Part shown: in pieces, positions 8,158-17,249 of the stretch | How the letters are laid out: each line of letters opens with the position of its first letter | Numbering within the stretch: the stretch's first letter is position 1 | Origin: Nocardia vinacea | GTDB lineage: Bacteria > Actinomycetota > Actinomycetes > Mycobacteriales > Mycobacteriaceae | Direction: 5' to 3' | Length of the DNA stretch: 64,000 bases | Assembly: GCF_035920345.1 (NCBI RefSeq) | Contig: NZ_CP109149.1 | Coordinates: 8,494,001-8,558,000, forward strand | The notes under the pieces: model-generated | What the model was told of the DNA's origin: nothing | Database searches by the model: none | Seen by the model: only the letters and a program-made list of their open reading frames with translations | Position numbers and translations under genes: made by a program

Positions 8158-8664
8158 ATGATCATTATCATCGGGCTCGTCGTTCTCATCGGCGCGGTAA
8201 TTATCGGCGTTGCCGGAGTGGCGGCCAATACGGGCGAAGTTCGTACGTCACCCAGCGATTTCGGGGTATTCGACTATCACTTCACCGCTTCCGCGGGGGA
8301 ACTTTTCCTCTACGGGATCGCGATCGGAGCGATCGGGATGCTCGGCCTGAGCCTGCTACTCGCGGGCGTCTGGCGTAGTTCCCGCCGCAGCAGCGCCGCA
8401 CGGCGCGATCTGCGGCAGTCGCGCCGGGAGTTGGCGGCCCAGGAAAAGGCCAAGGCAAAGGCTGCCGATCAGCGTCGAAGCACGCCACCGGCGGCGGCAC
8501 CACCGTCCGCCGCGACACCACCCGCGACCAAACCCGCCGCGCAGGTCACCCCGCCGCAGGGCGGTAAGCCGGCCTGGAGCTGGAATCGGTTCATGCGCCA
8601 GCAGCCCAGCGGGTCGACGCCGGTCGAAACATCCGGCCGCACAACGGTCAAGACGACCAAGTAA
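8158..8664 (+). CDS. Small two-helix membrane protein with basic Ala/Pro-rich cytoplasmic tail
   Basis: The 168-residue product has a hydrophobic N-terminus (residues 1-24, IIIIGLVVLIGAVIIGVAG), an external loop of about 25 residues, a second membrane segment (about 48-70) and a long tail rich in Lys, Arg, Ala and Pro that ends VKTTK. The coiled-coil-like stretch RRDLRQSRRELAAQEKAKAK directly follows the second helix. It probably forms a unit with the following DUF6131-like gene, whose ATG lies 11 nt after this stop codon behind an AAAGGAAAG ribosome site. No known function. Confidence 0.7.
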   Translation: MIIIIGLVVLIGAVIIGVAGVAANTGEVRTSPSDFGVFDYHFTASAGELFLYGIAIGAIGMLGLSLLLAGVWRSSRRSSAARRDLRQSRRELAAQEKAKAKAADQRRSTPPAAAPPSAATPPATKPAAQVTPPQGGKPAWSWNRFMRQQPSGSTPVETSGRTTVKTTK

Positions 8665-8675
8665 AGGAAAGAACG

Positions 8676-8834
8676 ATGATCATCCTCGGCTTGATACTTC
8701 TCATTGTCGGGTATCTACTCGGCATCGGTCTGCTCACCACGGCCGGAATCATATTGCTGATCATCGGTGCGGTACTGGCCCTCGTCGGGTCGGTGGGGCG
8801 GCACCCGGTCGGCGGTCGGCGGCATTACTACTGA
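8676..8834 (+). CDS. DUF6131-like single/double-span miniprotein (52 aa)
   Basis: A 52-residue, almost wholly hydrophobic protein (MIILGLILLIVGYLLGIGLL ... ending VGGRRHYY). The MIILGxxLLxxGxLLGI start and GRRHxY end match the DUF6131 family of short actinobacterial membrane proteins. A good ribosome site (AAAGGAAAG) precedes ATG 8676. It is translated right after the larger membrane protein, probably in one mRNA that ends at the hairpin at 8852-8883. Confidence 0.75.
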   Translation: MIILGLILLIVGYLLGIGLLTTAGIILLIIGAVLALVGSVGRHPVGGRRHYY

Positions 8835-8851
8835 CGCCGACGCGATGAAAC

Positions 8852-8883
8852 AGGACGGGCCGAGGGTTCCTTCGGCCCGTCCT
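8852..8883. terminator. Bidirectional hairpin terminator between convergent genes
   Basis: A perfect 12-bp inverted repeat, AGGACGGGCCGA and TCGGCCCGTCCT, with an 8-nt loop. It lies between the DUF6131-like gene (+) and the VIT transporter gene (-), whose stop codon abuts it. No T-tract, as is common in high-GC actinomycetes. Confidence 0.8.
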
Positions 8884-9605
8884 CATATCCCGGCGACATC
8901 CGCCAATTGTCCGATGCCATAGGTGACCGCCATAGCCAGCGCACCACCGATCACCACCCGCAATACCGCGCGTGCGCGATTACTACCGCCGAGCCGCGCG
9001 CTGACCGACCCGGTGATCGCCAGGGCGATCAGTACCGCCGCGAATGTCACCGGAATGCGCGCCGTGGTCGGCGGCAGGATGATCGCCAACAGCGGCAGCA
9101 GCGCACCCAGGGTGAACGCGACCGCCGAGGAAGCGGCCGCGGCCCACGGATTGGTCAACTCGCGCGGATCCAGACCCAGTTCGGCCTCGGCGTGGGCGAG
9201 GAAGGCGTCGTGCGCGGTCAGCTCCTCGGCCACTTTGCGCGCCGTCTCCGGTGTCAGACCCTTCGATCGATAGATATCGGCCAGTTCGGCCAATTCGAAG
9301 TCCGGTTCTTCCTTGAGTTCCGTGCGTTCCTTGGCCAGTAGCGCACGCTCGGAATCCCGCTGTGTGCTCACCGAAACGTATTCGCCGACGGCCATGGAGA
9401 TCGCACCTGCGGTGAGTCCGGCGATGCCCGCGGTGAAAATGGCCGCGGCGCTGGTCGTCGCCGCGGCGACGCCGACAACCAGACCCGCGGTCGAAACAAT
9501 GCCATCGTTCGCCCCGAGTACCCCCGCGCGCAACCAGTTCAGCCTCGACGCCAGACCCTCACGATGCGGTTCGTGCGGGTGTGGCGAACCGGGCGTCTTG
9601 TCCAT
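8883..9605 (-). CDS. VIT1/CCC1-family iron/manganese transporter
   Basis: The 240-residue product carries the family signatures LNWLRAGVLGANDGIVSTAGLVVGVA and GLTAGAISMAVGEYVSVSTQRDSE, the latter including the membrane-embedded Met/Glu metal path. A cytoplasmic Glu-rich segment (ERTELKEEPDFELAELADIY) follows, and then three C-terminal membrane helices. Family members move Fe2+/Mn2+ across membranes, probably against protons; in bacteria the direction is usually taken as export/detoxification. Length is normal. The His-rich N-terminus (HPHEPHRE) may bind metal. No metal-responsive operator is obvious upstream. Confidence 0.9.
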   Translation of the reverse strand: MDKTPGSPHPHEPHREGLASRLNWLRAGVLGANDGIVSTAGLVVGVAAATTSAAAIFTAGIAGLTAGAISMAVGEYVSVSTQRDSERALLAKERTELKEEPDFELAELADIYRSKGLTPETARKVAEELTAHDAFLAHAEAELGLDPRELTNPWAAAASSAVAFTLGALLPLLAIILPPTTARIPVTFAAVLIALAITGSVSARLGGSNRARAVLRVVIGGALAMAVTYGIGQLADVAGI

Positions 9606-9615
9606 AAGCCGCAGA

Positions 9616-9867
9616 CTATGCGAAAGTCCGCAAAGTATCAGCTAGCCGAACTGCCAGCGCCACGATCGTCAGGGGCGGATTCGCATGGCCGGTGGTCGGG
9701 AACACCGAACTGCCCGCGATGAACAGATTCGTCACTCCGTGCACCCGGCAATCGGTGGAACCTGCTGCGTGAAGGACAACCGCGGAATTCCCGCCCACGG
9801 TATCCAGCGATCCGAATCGGATGCAGGCTGCCGATTCGATATCGAGAGTTCCGAATATCGTTAGGGT
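9616..9867 (-). pseudogene. GMC oxidoreductase, C-terminal remnant only
   Basis: Minus-strand frame with DCRVHGVTNLFIAGSSVFPT followed by TGHANPPLTIVALAVRLADTL, the highly conserved C-terminal motif of GMC (glucose-methanol-choline) FAD oxidoreductases. The family has 500+ residues, but here a stop codon lies at 9868-9870, only ~85 codons upstream, and no FAD-binding N-terminus is seen. The stub therefore cannot be a working enzyme. It ends 10 nt before the start of the VIT gene. Confidence 0.7.
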
Positions 9868-10305
9868 TCAGCAGCTTCGGGCATGGTCGCCGGAAATCTA
9901 CTTGCGGTGACCAGATTCGCGTCACCGAAGACGGTCGGGGCCGCGACAAGGAGTTCGTCCGGCATGTCACGGACTCGTCGGACCTCGCGATTGCGACTCG
10001 GAGTTCTTTCAGAAAGGTGATGGACCGGGCGCACCGGCAACCGGTGCTGCCGGGGCGACCACGGCGTGCGCGGACTGCGTGGACCGGACCCGGCGGGCCC
10101 GCAGCCGCTGTCGATGCGACGTCCGCGGTCGGGTGAACCTGTCGATCAGAAAACCGCGGTTGGACATGTCGATACGCCTTGCGTACCCCTCGCACACAAG
10201 TCGGTATATAGCGCGTCCGCACGGTGACACCCAGAACGGCGATCGCATCGACCCAGAGAATTCCAGGCAACCATCAGTGCCCGATAAACGTTGAATAAAC
10301 GCCGC
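9868..10305. other. Intergenic stretch with no recognised gene
   Basis: About 440 nt between the GMC stub and the 3' end of the SARP regulator. Open frames here are short and show no family motif; I see no convincing extension of the GMC gene. It may be decayed coding DNA. Confidence 0.5.
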
Positions 10306-13191
10306 CTAATCCGCGACGTCAGCGGTCGGCGCGGCACTGAACAGCCGGTCGATGGTGGGCGGCGCCAGCCCCGCGCGCCGGAAGATCTCGGCGGCCTCAC
10401 CGAACTCCGCCGCGGCCGGACCGGTGCGTCCCTGTGCGGCCAACGCGCTCGCATGCAGAGCCAGGGCACGCGCTCGATCGATCGGATCGGCGGCCTTGGT
10501 GAGCAGCCGGACTGCCTCTGCGGCTTGGTTTTCCGCATCCGCCACATTGCCGGCGCGCAGCTGGATCTGCGCCAATCTGGTTCGTGCCCAGCCCTCCCAG
10601 AGTCGCACACCATTGCGCTGCGCGATCCGCACGGCATCGCGGCCGAGTTCGAGTGCGCGCTCGTGCTCGTCGCGCATCGATAGCGTGGCCGCCAATTCGT
10701 GGGTGGCCCAACCGAGTGCGACCGGATTCGATGACGCCTGCGCCAGCGCGATGGCCCGGTCCGCGATATCGACCGCCTCGTCGTATCGCCCTGCCTCGCA
10801 ATAGGTTCGGGTGACCAAGGCCAGACACCAGGCCTGCATCGACCGGTCACCGAGTTCACGGGCGAAGCGCATCGCATTCTCGAAATGCCGACGCGATGTT
10901 TCGACATCGCCGAGTCGTCGATCGGCAATGCCGAGCAGGACCTCCGAGAGCACCGCGATCCGGCGATCGGCGTCGTCCGTGGGGGGCCCGGCCGCCGCAT
11001 CGAGATATTTCAGACTCGCCGCGACCTCGCCGAGCCCGACCTGCAGCAGCGCGCCGAGCGCGACCCGGATGCGGCGTTCGCTCGCGTGCGACTCGCGAAT
11101 TGCGGTGTCCAGCAAGGCCGTCAGCGCTTCGGACAGTTCCCTGGCGCGGGTGCCCGCGTCCATCAGTTCGGCCATCACCCAGGCCAGATCCGCCGCCGCC
11201 TGCAGTGCGCGGCCACCGACCCTGGCGGCCTGCCGGTGCAGCGCGATCACCACCGGTCGTTCGACGTCGTTCCAGACCTGTCCCTCGGCGCCGCTGGCGA
11301 ACCGTCGCCCGGGCACCGTGGTCGGGATCAACAGGCGCGTGGTGTTGCTGTAGTCGATGGCGCTCAACAGGTTCTTCGCACCCGCGAGGTAGTAATCGAG
11401 CAGCCGGACCAGCACCGCGGACTCGTCCTCGTCGGCGATGCTCTGGGCGAAAAGACGCAGCAGATCGTGGAATCGGTAGCGGCCGGGCACCGTCGTCTCG
11501 AGCAGGCTCAGGTCGACCAGCGATTCGCATATCCGCTCAGCTTCGGACTCCGCGATGCCGAGCACCGCGGCAACGCCATCGACCGGCAGATCCGGGAAAT
11601 CGACGAGCGCGAGCGTGCGAAAAGCCTTGGCCTGCTGCTCGTTCAGCTGCCCGTAGCCGAGCCGGAATGCGGCCTCCACCCCGAGCTCACCGGTCTCCAG
11701 CACCGCGAGCCGACCCTTCTCGTCGGCCAGTCGAGCGGCGAACGATCCGATCGTCCATTGCGGTCGCACCGCAAGTCGCGCACCCACAATGCGGACCGCC
11801 AACGGCAGGCAGCCGCACAGCGCGACGACCTGCCGTGCCGCGCTTTCCTCGGCCGCAACGCGTTCCGGGCCGAGAATGCGGATCAGCAATGCCATGGCCT
11901 CGTCGCGCTCCAGTACATCTAGGCGAGTCCGGCGCACGGCGGGCATCTCGGTCAGCGCCGAACGACTGGTGATCAGCACCGCGGTGCCGGGTGTGCCTGC
12001 GAGCAGCGGTGTCAATTGCGCACTGCCACGGGCATTGTCGAGCACGATCAGCATGCGCTTACCCGACAGGCGGGTGCGCAGTTCGGCCGCGCGATCGTCG
12101 ACAGTGCCCGGAATCTGGCCCTCCGCGATGCCGAGCGCACGCAGGAATCCGCCGAGTGCGTCACCGGGTGAGGTCGGCACCGGATCGACGCCGCGCAGGT
12201 TCACATACAGTTGTCCGTCCGGGAAGCGATTGCGCACGTGATGGGCCACATGCAGGGCCAGGGTGGTCTTGCCGACGCCGCCCATGCCGCCGACCGCGGA
12301 GATGGCGACCGCACTGCCGCCGCCGGTCAACTGCTCGGCAATGTGCTCGACCAGTTGCTCGCGGCCGGTGAAATCGGCGATATCCGGCGGCAGTTGCGCG
12401 GGCACGACCGGCTCCGGACCGTAGCCGTTCGGTCGTGGTGTCGGCATTTCGGCGCGCAGGATGCGTTCGTGCATCGCGGTCAGCTCCGGACCGGGTTCGA
12501 CGCCGATCCCATCTACCAGATCGCGGCGCGCCCGTGCGAACACCTCGAGCGCCTCGGCTTGGCGGCCGCAGTGATACAGCGCGGCCATGAGCAGTGCGCG
12601 GAACCGTTCGCGCAACGGATGCTCATCGATAAGCGGACCCAATTCGGCGACCGCGTCGGCGGCGCGGCCGACCTCGATATCGAGGGCGAGCCGGTCTTCG
12701 AGAATCGCCAAGCGCCACTGCTCGAGCCGGGTGCGGTGTCGCTCGGCGAAAGGTCCGGCCAATCCGCTCAGCGCGGGCCCACGCCAGCGGGCGAGTGCGT
12801 CGATCAAGGCCTCGCGTGCCGCGTCCGGCGTTTCGCCGCGCACCCGTTCGGCCGTGGACACCAGGGCCTCGACCTCCTCGACATCGGTCGAGCCCGGCGG
12901 GATGCGCAAGGCGTAACCGTCACCGACCGAGACCAACACCGTCGACGGCGCTCGCGAAATCCGATCGGGTTCCAGCACCCGGCGCAATTGCGCGACATGG
13001 GTGCGCAGCGCGGCAATGGCGCGTGGCACCGGATCCTCGCCCCAGATCCCTTCCACCAATTCCGCTGCGGTGACCGACTTTCCGGCACGCAGCAATAACG
13101 CGGCCAGTACCGCGCGACGTTGCGGAGGTCCCAATTCGAGTGGCGTCTCCCCACGCCACCCGCAGACCTCACCCAATACTGAAAACTGCAC
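10306..13191 (-). CDS. AfsR-like SARP regulator: DNA-binding/BTAD, NB-ARC ATPase, TPR
   Basis: A 961-residue signal-transducing transcription factor. Residues ~1-95 form an OmpR-type winged helix (PPQRRAVLAALLLRAGKSVT), and ~100-250 the bacterial transcriptional activation domain (RFRALLMAALYHCGRQAEAL). Residues ~275-600 form an NB-ARC ATPase, with Walker A in GGMGGVGKTTLALHVA and Walker B in RMLIVLDNA. The rest is TPR-like helices (AGRYDEAVDIADRAIALAQ). Start GTG 13191 is preceded by GGGAGG at 8-nt spacing. AfsR/SARP proteins activate secondary-metabolite genes by binding direct repeats at the -35 region. A link to the polyketide locus 9.7 kb away is possible but unproven, as unrelated genes lie between. 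Confidence 0.9.
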   Translation of the reverse strand: MQFSVLGEVCGWRGETPLELGPPQRRAVLAALLLRAGKSVTAAELVEGIWGEDPVPRAIAALRTHVAQLRRVLEPDRISRAPSTVLVSVGDGYALRIPPGSTDVEEVEALVSTAERVRGETPDAAREALIDALARWRGPALSGLAGPFAERHRTRLEQWRLAILEDRLALDIEVGRAADAVAELGPLIDEHPLRERFRALLMAALYHCGRQAEALEVFARARRDLVDGIGVEPGPELTAMHERILRAEMPTPRPNGYGPEPVVPAQLPPDIADFTGREQLVEHIAEQLTGGGSAVAISAVGGMGGVGKTTLALHVAHHVRNRFPDGQLYVNLRGVDPVPTSPGDALGGFLRALGIAEGQIPGTVDDRAAELRTRLSGKRMLIVLDNARGSAQLTPLLAGTPGTAVLITSRSALTEMPAVRRTRLDVLERDEAMALLIRILGPERVAAEESAARQVVALCGCLPLAVRIVGARLAVRPQWTIGSFAARLADEKGRLAVLETGELGVEAAFRLGYGQLNEQQAKAFRTLALVDFPDLPVDGVAAVLGIAESEAERICESLVDLSLLETTVPGRYRFHDLLRLFAQSIADEDESAVLVRLLDYYLAGAKNLLSAIDYSNTTRLLIPTTVPGRRFASGAEGQVWNDVERPVVIALHRQAARVGGRALQAAADLAWVMAELMDAGTRARELSEALTALLDTAIRESHASERRIRVALGALLQVGLGEVAASLKYLDAAAGPPTDDADRRIAVLSEVLLGIADRRLGDVETSRRHFENAMRFARELGDRSMQAWCLALVTRTYCEAGRYDEAVDIADRAIALAQASSNPVALGWATHELAATLSMRDEHERALELGRDAVRIAQRNGVRLWEGWARTRLAQIQLRAGNVADAENQAAEAVRLLTKAADPIDRARALALHASALAAQGRTGPAAAEFGEAAEIFRRAGLAPPTIDRLFSAAPTADVAD

Positions 13192-13535
13192 TGACCCGAC
13201 CTCCCGGACCAGGGAGCATACGCGGGCATCCGGCGAACGGCTCGTTCATTCCTTGACTATTCGATGTTCATCGATCCTTGCTAGCGCGGTGGCACCTCGA
13301 CCGGCGGCCGATGAAGTCGTCGTCAGCGGTTCGGAACGCGAGGCACAAGCGCGTGCCCTCGGTAAGGCGGTGCTGCGCGTGACTGCTGCCTGATTTTCGG
13401 TGCCTCCGATACCTCAGTCGGGCCTGTACGGTGCGGCGATATCGATTCCGATATCGGCTTTCGGCCGCGTCGGTCTTGGACAGGCCGATCGGCACTGTGT
13501 TGTCGTGTGGCCATGACCGAGAAACGTAGCGCGCA
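13192..13535. other. Upstream region of the SARP gene and ancestral 5' end of the beta-lactamase gene
   Basis: No complete gene seen. On the right side an ATG at 13514 opens MTEK. If the IS605 element were removed, this could join in frame to KKIGRRGRG at 15264 and give a normal lipoprotein signal peptide. I therefore read this stretch as the native beta-lactamase promoter/start region, now cut off, together with the divergent promoter of the SARP gene. Confidence 0.45.
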
Positions 13536-13557
13536 AGCCCGGTCCTTCAGGGCCGGG

Positions 13558-14004
13558 TTAGCGCATCAACTTCGGTCTTCCTGGGGTACGGGGCGGCCGT
13601 TGCTGCTGCTCGATGTATTGCTGGATGATCGACAGTGGGGCGCCGCCGCAGGAGGCAGCGAAATAGCTCGGAGACCAGAAGTGCCCGTTCATGCTGTGCC
13701 GGTTCACCCAACCACGGTATTCGTCACGCAGGCGACGAGCGGACACCCCCTCGAGGCTGTTCACCAGCTTGGACACCGCGACCTTGGGTGGATATTCGAT
13801 CAGCAGGTGCACATGGTCGTGGTCGCCGTTGAACTCGACCAGCTCGCACTCGAAGTCGGTGCACACGTCGCGCATCATGTGCTCGCAGGTGGTGAGCAGT
13901 TCTTCGGTGAGCACGCCACGTCGGTATTTGGTGACGAAGACCAAATGAACATGCATCGCGGAAACGGCACTGCGCCCGCGTCTGTAGTCCGAATTCGAAA
14001 CCAT
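13558..14004 (-). CDS. tnpA: IS200/IS605 Y1 transposase TnpA
   Basis: A 148-residue HUH single-strand transposase. The HUH motif is HVH in GDHDHVHLLIEYPP, the conserved strand is MHVHLVFVTKYRR, and the nucleophilic Tyr lies in SIIQQYIEQQ. Such proteins cut and rejoin one DNA strand at the left- and right-end hairpins during replication. All key residues are present and the length is normal, so it appears intact. The stop codon sits inside the foot of the left-end hairpin. Confidence 0.9.
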   Translation of the reverse strand: MVSNSDYRRGRSAVSAMHVHLVFVTKYRRGVLTEELLTTCEHMMRDVCTDFECELVEFNGDHDHVHLLIEYPPKVAVSKLVNSLEGVSARRLRDEYRGWVNRHSMNGHFWSPSYFAASCGGAPLSIIQQYIEQQQRPPRTPGRPKLMR

Positions 14005-14026
14005 AGACCATTGATACGATCGAATT

Positions 14027-15172
14027 GTGCAGCTACGGTACGACTTCCGCGTCTATCCGACGCCGGGCCAGCAGATTGCGTTGGCGCGGGCGTTCGGGTG
14101 CGCGCGGGTGGTGTACAACGATTGCCTGCGGGTGCGGCAGGAAGCACATTCCGCCGGTGTGAAGGTGTCCGACACCGAGATTCAGCGCCGGGTGGTCACG
14201 TTGGCGAAGCGCAGTCCGGAGCGGGCGTGGCTGGCAGAGGTGGCATCGGTGGTGCTCGTGCAGGCGTGCCGGGATGCGCGGGCAGGGTACCGGAACTGGT
14301 TCGATTCCCTATCGGGCAAGCGCAAGGGCTCCAGGCTGGGCGCGCCGCGTTTCCGGTCTCGCAAGGACAACCGGCAGTCGATCCGGTTGACCCGCAACGG
14401 GTTTTCGCTGCGTCCGAGTGGGCAGCTGTATGTGGCGAAGGTCGGCGAATTGGCTGTCCAGTGGTCACGGGAACTGCCGTCCGAACCGTCTTCGGTGACC
14501 GTGATCAGGGACGCGGCGGGGCGATACTTCGCGTCGTTCGTGGTGCAGGTGGACGATCAGCCGTTGCCGCCGGTCGATTCCGAGGTGGGTATCGACCTGG
14601 GGTTGTCGACGTTCGCGGTCCTGTCGGATGGGAAGCGGATCGAGTCGCCACGGTTCCTGCGGCAGGCGGAACGCCGGTTACGGAGAGCGCAGAAGGCGTT
14701 GTCCCGCAAGGAAAAGGGCTCGGCGAACCGGGCGAAAGCTCGGCTGAGGGTCGCCAAGGCTCACGCCAAGGTCGCCGACACGCGCCGGGATTGGGCGCAC
14801 AAGCAGTCCACGATGATCATCCGCGACAACCAAGCGGTGTTCGTCGAGGATCTGTGCGTCAAGGGTCTGGCCCGCACCAGGATGGCGAAATCTGTCCACG
14901 ACGCCGGGTGGGGCATGTTTGCCCGGATGTTGGAGGAGAAAGCTGGGCGGACCGGGCGGTATTTCGCGAAGGTCGACCGCTGGTTCCCGTCAACGCAACT
15001 GTGCTCAGTGTGCGGGGCGCTCAGCGGGAAGAAGCCATTGCATGTCCGGGAGTGGACGTGCCCGTGCGGCACCATCCACGACCGCGATCTGAACGCGGCA
15101 GTCAACATTCTCGCGGCGGGACGCGCCGAGAGGTTAAACGCCTGCGGAGGGACAGTAAGTCCTGCCGCCTAG
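14027..15172 (+). CDS. tnpB: TnpB, RNA-guided nuclease of the IS605 element
   Basis: A 381-residue TnpB with RuvC residues in [16 protein letters not shown] (Asp), [13 protein letters not shown] (Glu) and [11 protein letters not shown] (Asp), and a four-Cys zinc ribbon (CSVC ... CPCG). The N-terminal OrfB helix-turn-helix begins [12 protein letters not shown]. TnpB proteins are omega-RNA-guided DNA nucleases that cut the empty donor site and so help retain the element; they are ancestors of Cas12. All catalytic residues are intact. The start is GTG 14027, 22 nt from the divergent tnpA start. The 3' end should be part of the omega-RNA. Confidence 0.92.
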   Translation: MQLRYDFRVYPTPGQQIALARAFGCARVVYNDCLRVRQEAHSAGVKVSDTEIQRRVVTLAKRSPERAWLAEVASVVLVQACRDARAGYRNWFDSLSGKRKGSRLGAPRFRSRKDNRQSIRLTRNGFSLRPSGQLYVAKVGELAVQWSRELPSEPSSVTVIRDAAGRYFASFVVQVDDQPLPPVDSEVGIDLGLSTFAVLSDGKRIESPRFLRQAERRLRRAQKALSRKEKGSANRAKARLRVAKAHAKVADTRRDWAHKQSTMIIRDNQAVFVEDLCVKGLARTRMAKSVHDAGWGMFARMLEEKAGRTGRYFAKVDRWFPSTQLCSVCGALSGKKPLHVREWTCPCGTIHDRDLNAAVNILAAGRAERLNACGGTVSPAA

Positions 15173-15265
15173 CGGGAGGCGAGTCCCTGTGAAACAGGAA
15201 CCCACCGGAGCGGCACATGGTGCCGCAGGAGGAATCCCGGTCGTTCACGGACGGGAGGATGTCAA
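15060..15265 (+). ncRNA. Predicted omega-RNA (right-end RNA) of TnpB; guide would start near 15266
   Basis: By analogy with characterised IS200/IS605 elements, the omega-RNA scaffold covers the last part of tnpB and the right end. The sequence after the tnpB stop contains several inverted repeats: TCCCTGTGAAACAGGA, CGGCACATGGTGCCG and the terminal CCCGGTCG/CGGACGGG hairpin. These could form the pseudoknotted scaffold. The guide is the flanking DNA next to the right end, here the beta-lactamase signal-peptide codons. The 5' boundary is only an estimate. Confidence 0.6.
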
Positions 15266-16169
15266 AAAGATCGGTAGACGCGGGCGGGGCTCGGCTCGCA
15301 TCGGGCTCGCCCTGGTGGCGACGGTGCTACTCGGTGCATGTGGGACCGAGTCGAAAGATCCGGACCCAACGCCGCCTCGCGTGGGCCAGTTGGCTGGCAT
15401 CGAACAGCAGCATCAGGCCAGGCTCGGGGTCTTCGCCGTCGATACCGGTTCGGGGAGGACCGTCGGCTTCCGTCAGGACGAGCGGTTCGCGATGATGTCG
15501 ACATTCAAGACGCTCGCATGTGCCGCGCTATTGCACGAACATCCGCTTGCCACAGGGTATTTCGATCAAATCATCCATTTCACCGAAGCGGATGCGGCAG
15601 CCGCGGGTGGTTCGGCGGTCACCGGCACCCGGATCGACAGCGGTATGTCGGTGTCGGAACTGTGCGATGCGGCGATTACCCGCAGCGATAATGCAGCGGG
15701 CAATGAGCTGCTGAAACTGCTCGGCGGCCCGCAGGCGCTGACACAGTTCTTGCGGTCCATCGGCGATCAGGTCTCCCGACTGGACCGCACGGAGCCCACG
15801 CTCAATACCGCCATCCCCGGCGACGAGCGCGACACCACCACGCCCGCTGCAATCGCGGCCGACTATCGGGCACTGACAGTCGGCGACGCACTCGCCGCAC
15901 CTGAGCGCGAGCAGTTGACGGCCTGGCTGATCGCCACCACCACCGGCGCCGCTCGCATTCGCGCCGGCCTGCCCAATGATTGGAAGACCGGCGACAAGAC
16001 CGGAACCGGCGACTACGGCTCGGCCAACGATGTCGCCGTCACATGGCCCGCCGGTAGTGCCGGGCCGATCGTGATTGCGGTACTGACCACCCACTCCAGC
16101 CCAGATGCCCAGGCGGACAATGCTTTGGTCGCGGAGGCGACCAAAGAGACGGTCGGTCTACTGCGGTAG
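15189..16169 (+). CDS. Class A beta-lactamase, lipoprotein type; start supplied by the IS right end
   Basis: Serine beta-lactamase that hydrolyses beta-lactams outside the membrane. Class A motifs are complete (numbering from GTG 15189): S104-T-F-K107, S166-D-N168, E202-P-T-L-N206 and K270-T-G272. A lipobox LLGAC puts the lipidated Cys at residue 51. The only in-frame start upstream of the signal peptide is GTG 15189. It lies inside the IS605 right end, behind GGGAGG (15174-15179) at 9-nt spacing and 16 nt after the tnpB stop, so the first ~25 residues are IS-encoded. The native start was probably ATG 13514 on the other side of the IS. The gene's 3' end overlaps the convergent AraC gene by 12 nt. 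Whether the fusion is expressed is unknown. Confidence 0.85.
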   Translation: MKQEPTGAAHGAAGGIPVVHGREDVKKIGRRGRGSARIGLALVATVLLGACGTESKDPDPTPPRVGQLAGIEQQHQARLGVFAVDTGSGRTVGFRQDERFAMMSTFKTLACAALLHEHPLATGYFDQIIHFTEADAAAAGGSAVTGTRIDSGMSVSELCDAAITRSDNAAGNELLKLLGGPQALTQFLRSIGDQVSRLDRTEPTLNTAIPGDERDTTTPAAIAADYRALTVGDALAAPEREQLTAWLIATTTGAARIRAGLPNDWKTGDKTGTGDYGSANDVAVTWPAGSAGPIVIAVLTTHSSPDAQADNALVAEATKETVGLLR

Positions 16170-17180
16170 CCGGTGCTGCGCGCCCTCGCGTCGAACAGCG
16201 GTAGGCGTTGTGCCCCACCATCTTCGGGAGCATCGGGTGAAGGTGGCCTGTTCGGACAGTCCGATCAGCGAGGCGACCTGACTCATCGGCATATCGGTGG
16301 TTGTCAGGTAACGGCGGGCTTCGTCGCGGCGGACCGTATCGAGGATGGTGGCGAAGGAAGTGGCCTCGGCAGCCAGGCGACGCTGCAGGGTGCGTGGATG
16401 GATCGTCAAAAGTCTTGCCACGGCGGTGATTTCCGGCGGAGTAGTACCCAGTAGTTGTTGTACGGCGGCACGGACCTTCGGTGCGATGGCGGCATCCGCG
16501 CCGCCGGACTGTTCGGCCAGGAATGCCATGGCCAAGCGATGCAGATTCTCATCGCCGCCGCTCAGCGGCCGGGTCGCCAGGCTGATCGGCACTCGCAATG
16601 CCGCCGCGGGACGCTCGACGCGCACGGGTGCGCCGAAAAACTCCTCATAGACACGGATCGGCGCGGCGGGCCGGTACGGCAGTTCGACCGAGCGCAGCCC
16701 GTAGCGTTCGTCCACCAGCCGTTGAAATGTGCGGTGCACGAAGGCGAGTCCGAGATCGGTGCCTTGGACGGGTGTGGGCCCGCCGGGTTGGACGCCATAG
16801 CGCAGGGCGGTCACGCTGCGGTCACCATAGGGGTCGGGTTCGAGCGTCAGGCTGAGCGACCGCGCGTGCAGGAACAGATAGCGCGAACAGCATTCGAGGG
16901 CATCGGCGAGCGTCGGCGAATTCCGGATGGCCAAGGCCAGCGGGCCGAGCATATCCAGATCCTGTCGATGCGAAATGCGCAGTCCGAGGTCGGGACAGTC
17001 GAGCCGCTGCGCGGCCAGCTCCAGCGCCGCAGCGACCGCCTGATCCGGTACCAGCAGATCATCGGCATCTAGAGCGGCGATCGGCAGCCCGGCGGCGGTG
17101 GCGAACTCCTCGGCGTTCCCGCCCAGCTCGGCCACCGTCGCGCGAAATCCGCGCAACCCCGCGGACCGAATCGCCGACAT
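16158..17180 (-). CDS. AraC-family regulator, VirS/OruR-like
   Basis: A 340-residue regulator of the 'Arabinose_bd plus HTH_18' type. An N-terminal ligand-binding region ([27 protein letters not shown]-like segment) is followed by a C-terminal double HTH ([38 protein letters not shown]) ending CRRWWG-like, TPTAVRRE. I chose ATG 17180 over a longer frame because it gives the usual family length. It is divergent from a Baeyer-Villiger monooxygenase gene 69 nt away. This is the same arrangement as virS-mymA of Mycobacterium tuberculosis, where VirS activates the mymA operon under acid stress. Control of the neighbour is therefore likely; the acid response is inference. Confidence 0.85.
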   Translation of the reverse strand: MSAIRSAGLRGFRATVAELGGNAEEFATAAGLPIAALDADDLLVPDQAVAAALELAAQRLDCPDLGLRISHRQDLDMLGPLALAIRNSPTLADALECCSRYLFLHARSLSLTLEPDPYGDRSVTALRYGVQPGGPTPVQGTDLGLAFVHRTFQRLVDERYGLRSVELPYRPAAPIRVYEEFFGAPVRVERPAAALRVPISLATRPLSGGDENLHRLAMAFLAEQSGGADAAIAPKVRAAVQQLLGTTPPEITAVARLLTIHPRTLQRRLAAEATSFATILDTVRRDEARRYLTTTDMPMSQVASLIGLSEQATFTRCSRRWWGTTPTAVRREGAQHRLPQ

Positions 17181-17249
17181 GTCGCCCAGAATCAAATACT
17201 TGTCGCGCAAAGTCAAGAAATCGGTCCACTGTCCTCCCAGACTGGAACA

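Larger units (their letters stand above)
13536..15265. mobile_element. IS200/IS605-family insertion sequence, complete, divergent tnpA-tnpB
   Basis: Carries a Y1 transposase (tnpA, minus strand) and tnpB (plus strand) separated by 22 nt. Both ends have subterminal imperfect hairpins with the same TTCA loop, as expected for single-strand transposition of this family: left end 13537-13560 (stem CCCGGTCC/GGGCCGGG) and right end 15236-15255 (CCCGGTCG/CGGACGGG). The right hairpin is followed by AGGATGTCAA, a typical right-end sequence. No terminal inverted repeats or target duplication are expected for the family. Exact tips cannot be fixed from one copy; the limits given are approximate to a few bases on the right and ~10-20 on the left. 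Confidence 0.85.

Noticed and set aside
13507..15192. A 561-codon plus-strand open frame spanning the IS605 element
   Set aside because: It runs antisense to tnpA and out of frame with tnpB. Both real genes show complete family motifs, while this frame has none.
15217..15495. ATG 15259 as the beta-lactamase start
   Set aside because: It opens a different reading frame ([10 protein letters not shown]) that does not join the SxxK frame, so it cannot be the native start without a frameshift.
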